Position numbers and translations under genes: made by a program. The notes below the pieces were generated by a model. It searched no databases. It was given only the letters and a program-made list of their open reading frames with translations, and was not told where the DNA came from. Positions 62,063 through 64,000 of a stretch of 64,000 nt of DNA are shown here, one piece after another. Source of the stretch: Tolypothrix sp. FACHB-123 (GTDB lineage Bacteria > Cyanobacteriota > Cyanobacteriia > Cyanobacteriales > Nostocaceae); the NCBI RefSeq assembly GCF_014697075.1, contig NZ_JACJRE010000006.1, positions 62,001 to 126,000 of the forward strand. Reading direction: 5' to 3'. Within the stretch, counting starts at the first letter, position 1, and the number at the start of each line of letters is the position of its first letter.

Positions 62063-62897
62063 CAGTTTATTTGTTACGCCTTATTTCTAATTTACTGGTT
62101 AATTTCACTAAAAAATTGCTGAGTGCGTTGATTTTACAGCCCTCAGTTCTCTTAACAAAAAACACTGGCAAATGCAACTATGATTTATCTGCCATACTGA
62201 AGTGCGATTACTAGATAATACAAGTTATTAAAATTACTTTAATACCAGTACTACACTCTAAGTAATAATCCTGAAGCAATAATATTAATTATGACTTAAG
62301 CTGACTACAGGATAGTATCATCTAAAAATCTATATTTGTTAAATTTGGCAAATATAGACAATATATGACCATAAACTGCATCTTATTAAATCAGGGTAGC
62401 AATGTTATTAATTTATGTTCATACAGCTAAGTCTGTTGGATTACAGTACATACATTTTCATAACCACAGTATCTTTATGGCTAAGCAATCATAAGATGAC
62501 TAGTTGAGTTATAAAATCATGCTGAAGTAGAGCGATGATTTACCTATCAGGGGTGCTGTTGGTAATGCCTACAGATGCTCATCAGACTGGGATTTTTGCA
62601 AAAATCAAATCGGATTGCTATATATCTAACACTGCCATGAGAATTGTAGCAGTCAAAAATTTTTCGCCTTGTTAGTGATTTTGAAACTTGTTGAGCAGAG
62701 TAATTGCCGTCTTTAAGTGGCAAAATCCAAGTTGGCTGTCATATTAACTAAATAATTATTCTCTAAAAAATCCGCTTATTGGATTGTTTGATTACTGAAT
62801 TTAATTCAGGATAATTCAATTGTTATTTTTTTCATGCTTAATTATTTAACTGGATGATTTGCTCTAGTTTTTCATGAGTAATTGAGAAGTTGTCACT
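62063..62897. other. 835-base gene-free divergent region
   Basis: AT-rich, between glcE and the CBS-PAS sensor gene. I see no open frame with convincing codon use, no heptad array and no clear hairpin, only scattered ATTAAT/AATACT motifs. It is long for this window and could contain an unrecognised small RNA or long leader. Confidence 0.4.
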
Positions 62898-64000
62898 ATG
62901 CGCGTATTAGACTATATTATTCAAAATTCTTTCTTGACCTTTCCTCCTCACAAGTCATTAAAAGAAATTATTATTCGCATGGGACAAGTAGGAGTATCTC
63001 TTGATGTAGATAATGGCTCATTTGTGACTGCTAGCAAATTCCCTACCTACCGTAATTCAGTCCAAGTCATCGAAGGAGAATCAAGTTCTACAGTTAAACC
63101 TTTAGGGATTACCAAAATAAATTCTCAAAAACCTCAAGCTAAATTGCCAATTGATTGCATATATGTTATAGATAAATGCCAATTATTAGGTATGTTAACA
63201 ATTGTCGATATTATCAGGTTAATCAATTCAGGTTTAAATTTAGCAGCAGTTAAAGTTGCCGAAGTGATGCGAGAAGCTGCAATTAGTTTAGAACGAGATT
63301 TTGATGCTAATAAAACATTAGTTTTAATGCAACACTATGGTATCCGTCAGTTACCAATTGTCAACGATAAAGGTCAATTTTTAGGAATTATTACTCCAGA
63401 AAGTCTAGCTTTAGGTTTACAGAGAGAATTAGCCAAGCTGCAAGAAACTTTACAATTAGAAATTGCCCAGCGTTGTGCATTAGAGATGAGTTTTAAAAAG
63501 GCTGAAGAAGACTCTGAAAAACGCATTTTAAAAGCAACTGAAGATTTATTAAAAGCTAATAAAAAGTTACAACAAGGAATATGCGATCGCATTGCTACTG
63601 AAACACAATTATTACAAACAACATCTGAGTTACAAGAGATTTTTCAAGCTTTTCCCGATTTATATCTTCGCCTAGATCGGGATGGCACAATTTTGAGCCA
63701 TTACACCAAAAATATCTCAGATTTTTACCTATTAACGGCTGATTCCCTAGGCAGAAAAGTCCAAAATATTTTACCAATTAATGTAGGTGATAAATTTATC
63801 GAAGCTATTTTAAATGTTCAGCAAACAAATGCACTTGTAGATATTGAGTATGTCTTGTCTAGAGACGGAATTAATGAAACTTTTGAAGCTCGTCTATTAC
63901 CCTCAGTTCGTCACCAAATTATCGCCATCATTCGCAATATTTCTGAACGTAAGCAAGCACAAGAAGCATTACAAACAGCGAAAGTAGAACTAGAAATTCG
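62898..64000 (+). CDS. CBS-PAS signalling protein, 3' truncated
   Basis: ATG at 62898 opens a frame that runs off the end (at least 367 codons). The start reads MRVLDYIIQNSFLTFPPHKS. A CBS pair occupies about 20-170 (CIYVIDKCQLLGMLTIVDIIRLIN and IRQLPIVNDKGQFLGIITPESLALG; quoted in part). A coiled coil follows (KLQETLQLEIAQRCALEMSF). Then a PAS domain begins at EIFQAFPDLYLRLDRDGTIL, closing with IIAIIRNISERKQAQEALQT, the usual PAS-to-effector linker. The effector (histidine kinase, GGDEF or other) lies beyond the window. CBS domains often sense adenosine nucleotides. Divergent from glcE. Confidence 0.85.
   Translation, partial: MRVLDYIIQNSFLTFPPHKSLKEIIIRMGQVGVSLDVDNGSFVTASKFPTYRNSVQVIEGESSSTVKPLGITKINSQKPQAKLPIDCIYVIDKCQLLGMLTIVDIIRLINSGLNLAAVKVAEVMREAAISLERDFDANKTLVLMQHYGIRQLPIVNDKGQFLGIITPESLALGLQRELAKLQETLQLEIAQRCALEMSFKKAEEDSEKRILKATEDLLKANKKLQQGICDRIATETQLLQTTSELQEIFQAFPDLYLRLDRDGTILSHYTKNISDFYLLTADSLGRKVQNILPINVGDKFIEAILNVQQTNALVDIEYVLSRDGINETFEARLLPSVRHQIIAIIRNISERKQAQEALQTAKVELEI

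Noticed and set aside
1-64000. tRNA, rRNA, transposase genes and prophage
   Set aside because: No tRNA cloverleaf-type sequence, rRNA segment, transposase or phage gene was recognised on reading both strands.

Overview
The window looks like chromosomal DNA of a filamentous, probably heterocyst-forming cyanobacterium (Nostocales; Nostoc/Calothrix/Tolypothrix-like). The pointers are the very frequent HIP1 octamer GCGATCGC, short tandemly repeated repeats of cyanobacterial type (CCAATGC/TTGGGCA, GTCAACC, TTCGTAA, GGCAGAG families) between genes, a two-partner-secretion exoprotein with the cyanobacterial haemagglutination domain, two PEP-CTERM metalloproteases, the GlcE/GlcF glycolate dehydrogenase pair, a Tll0287-type haem sensor and a DUF4336 protein. 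I see no rRNA, tRNA, transposase gene, prophage or CRISPR array. The calls rest on reading motifs and translations by eye; no database search was run.

Layout. 1-7.1 kb: the 3' part of a calcium-type FG-GAP/VCBS repeat protein ending in an NlpC/P60-like domain, an FHA-GAF-class III nucleotide cyclase, a serine beta-lactamase-like hydrolase, and two paralogues that resemble the nuclease inhibitor NuiA. 7.1-11.2 kb: a 27-codon gene remnant, then a very long leucine-rich-repeat-variant gene cut in two by one in-frame TGA. 11.4-16.3 kb: a DhaM-type EIIA-HPr-EI fusion and a class A penicillin-binding protein. 16.4-22.5 kb: a J-domain/TPR protein, a haem-binding sensor next to a MinD/ParA-like ATPase, and two secreted metalloprotease paralogues. 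22.9-29.2 kb: the TPS exoprotein, an unknown gene, and a cyclooxygenase-like haem peroxidase.

29.4-40.7 kb is a nucleobase/nucleoside region. URC1-like GTP cyclohydrolase II, URC4 (DUF1688) and uracil phosphoribosyltransferase form the core of the URC uracil-degradation route. They face a complete BMP-type nucleoside ABC importer (binding protein, double ATPase, two permeases, plus an unknown 68-residue protein). A ureidoglycolate-lyase-like gene lies beyond the importer, and an NMT1/THI5-type binding protein lies on the other side.

44.6-50.2 kb is an RNA-repair locus, all on the minus strand: Hen1 RNA 3'-terminal 2'-O-methyltransferase, a small polynucleotide-kinase-like protein, a Thg1-like 3'-5' polymerase that overlaps it, and the three-domain Pnkp kinase-phosphatase-ligase. 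Together they could reset 5' ends, rebuild missing 5' nucleotides, seal breaks and protect the sealed site. I regard this as the most interesting system in the window.

50.6-64 kb: a small exported protein, an EEP-family hydrolase, a repeat-rich gap (a MITE-like element plus five 62-bp tandem units), a DUF4336 protein, a NodB deacetylase, a dispanin/DUF2752 membrane-protein pair, Ap4A phosphorylase, a cysteine-desulfurase-like enzyme, GlcF and GlcE, and the 5' part of a CBS-PAS sensor that runs off the end.
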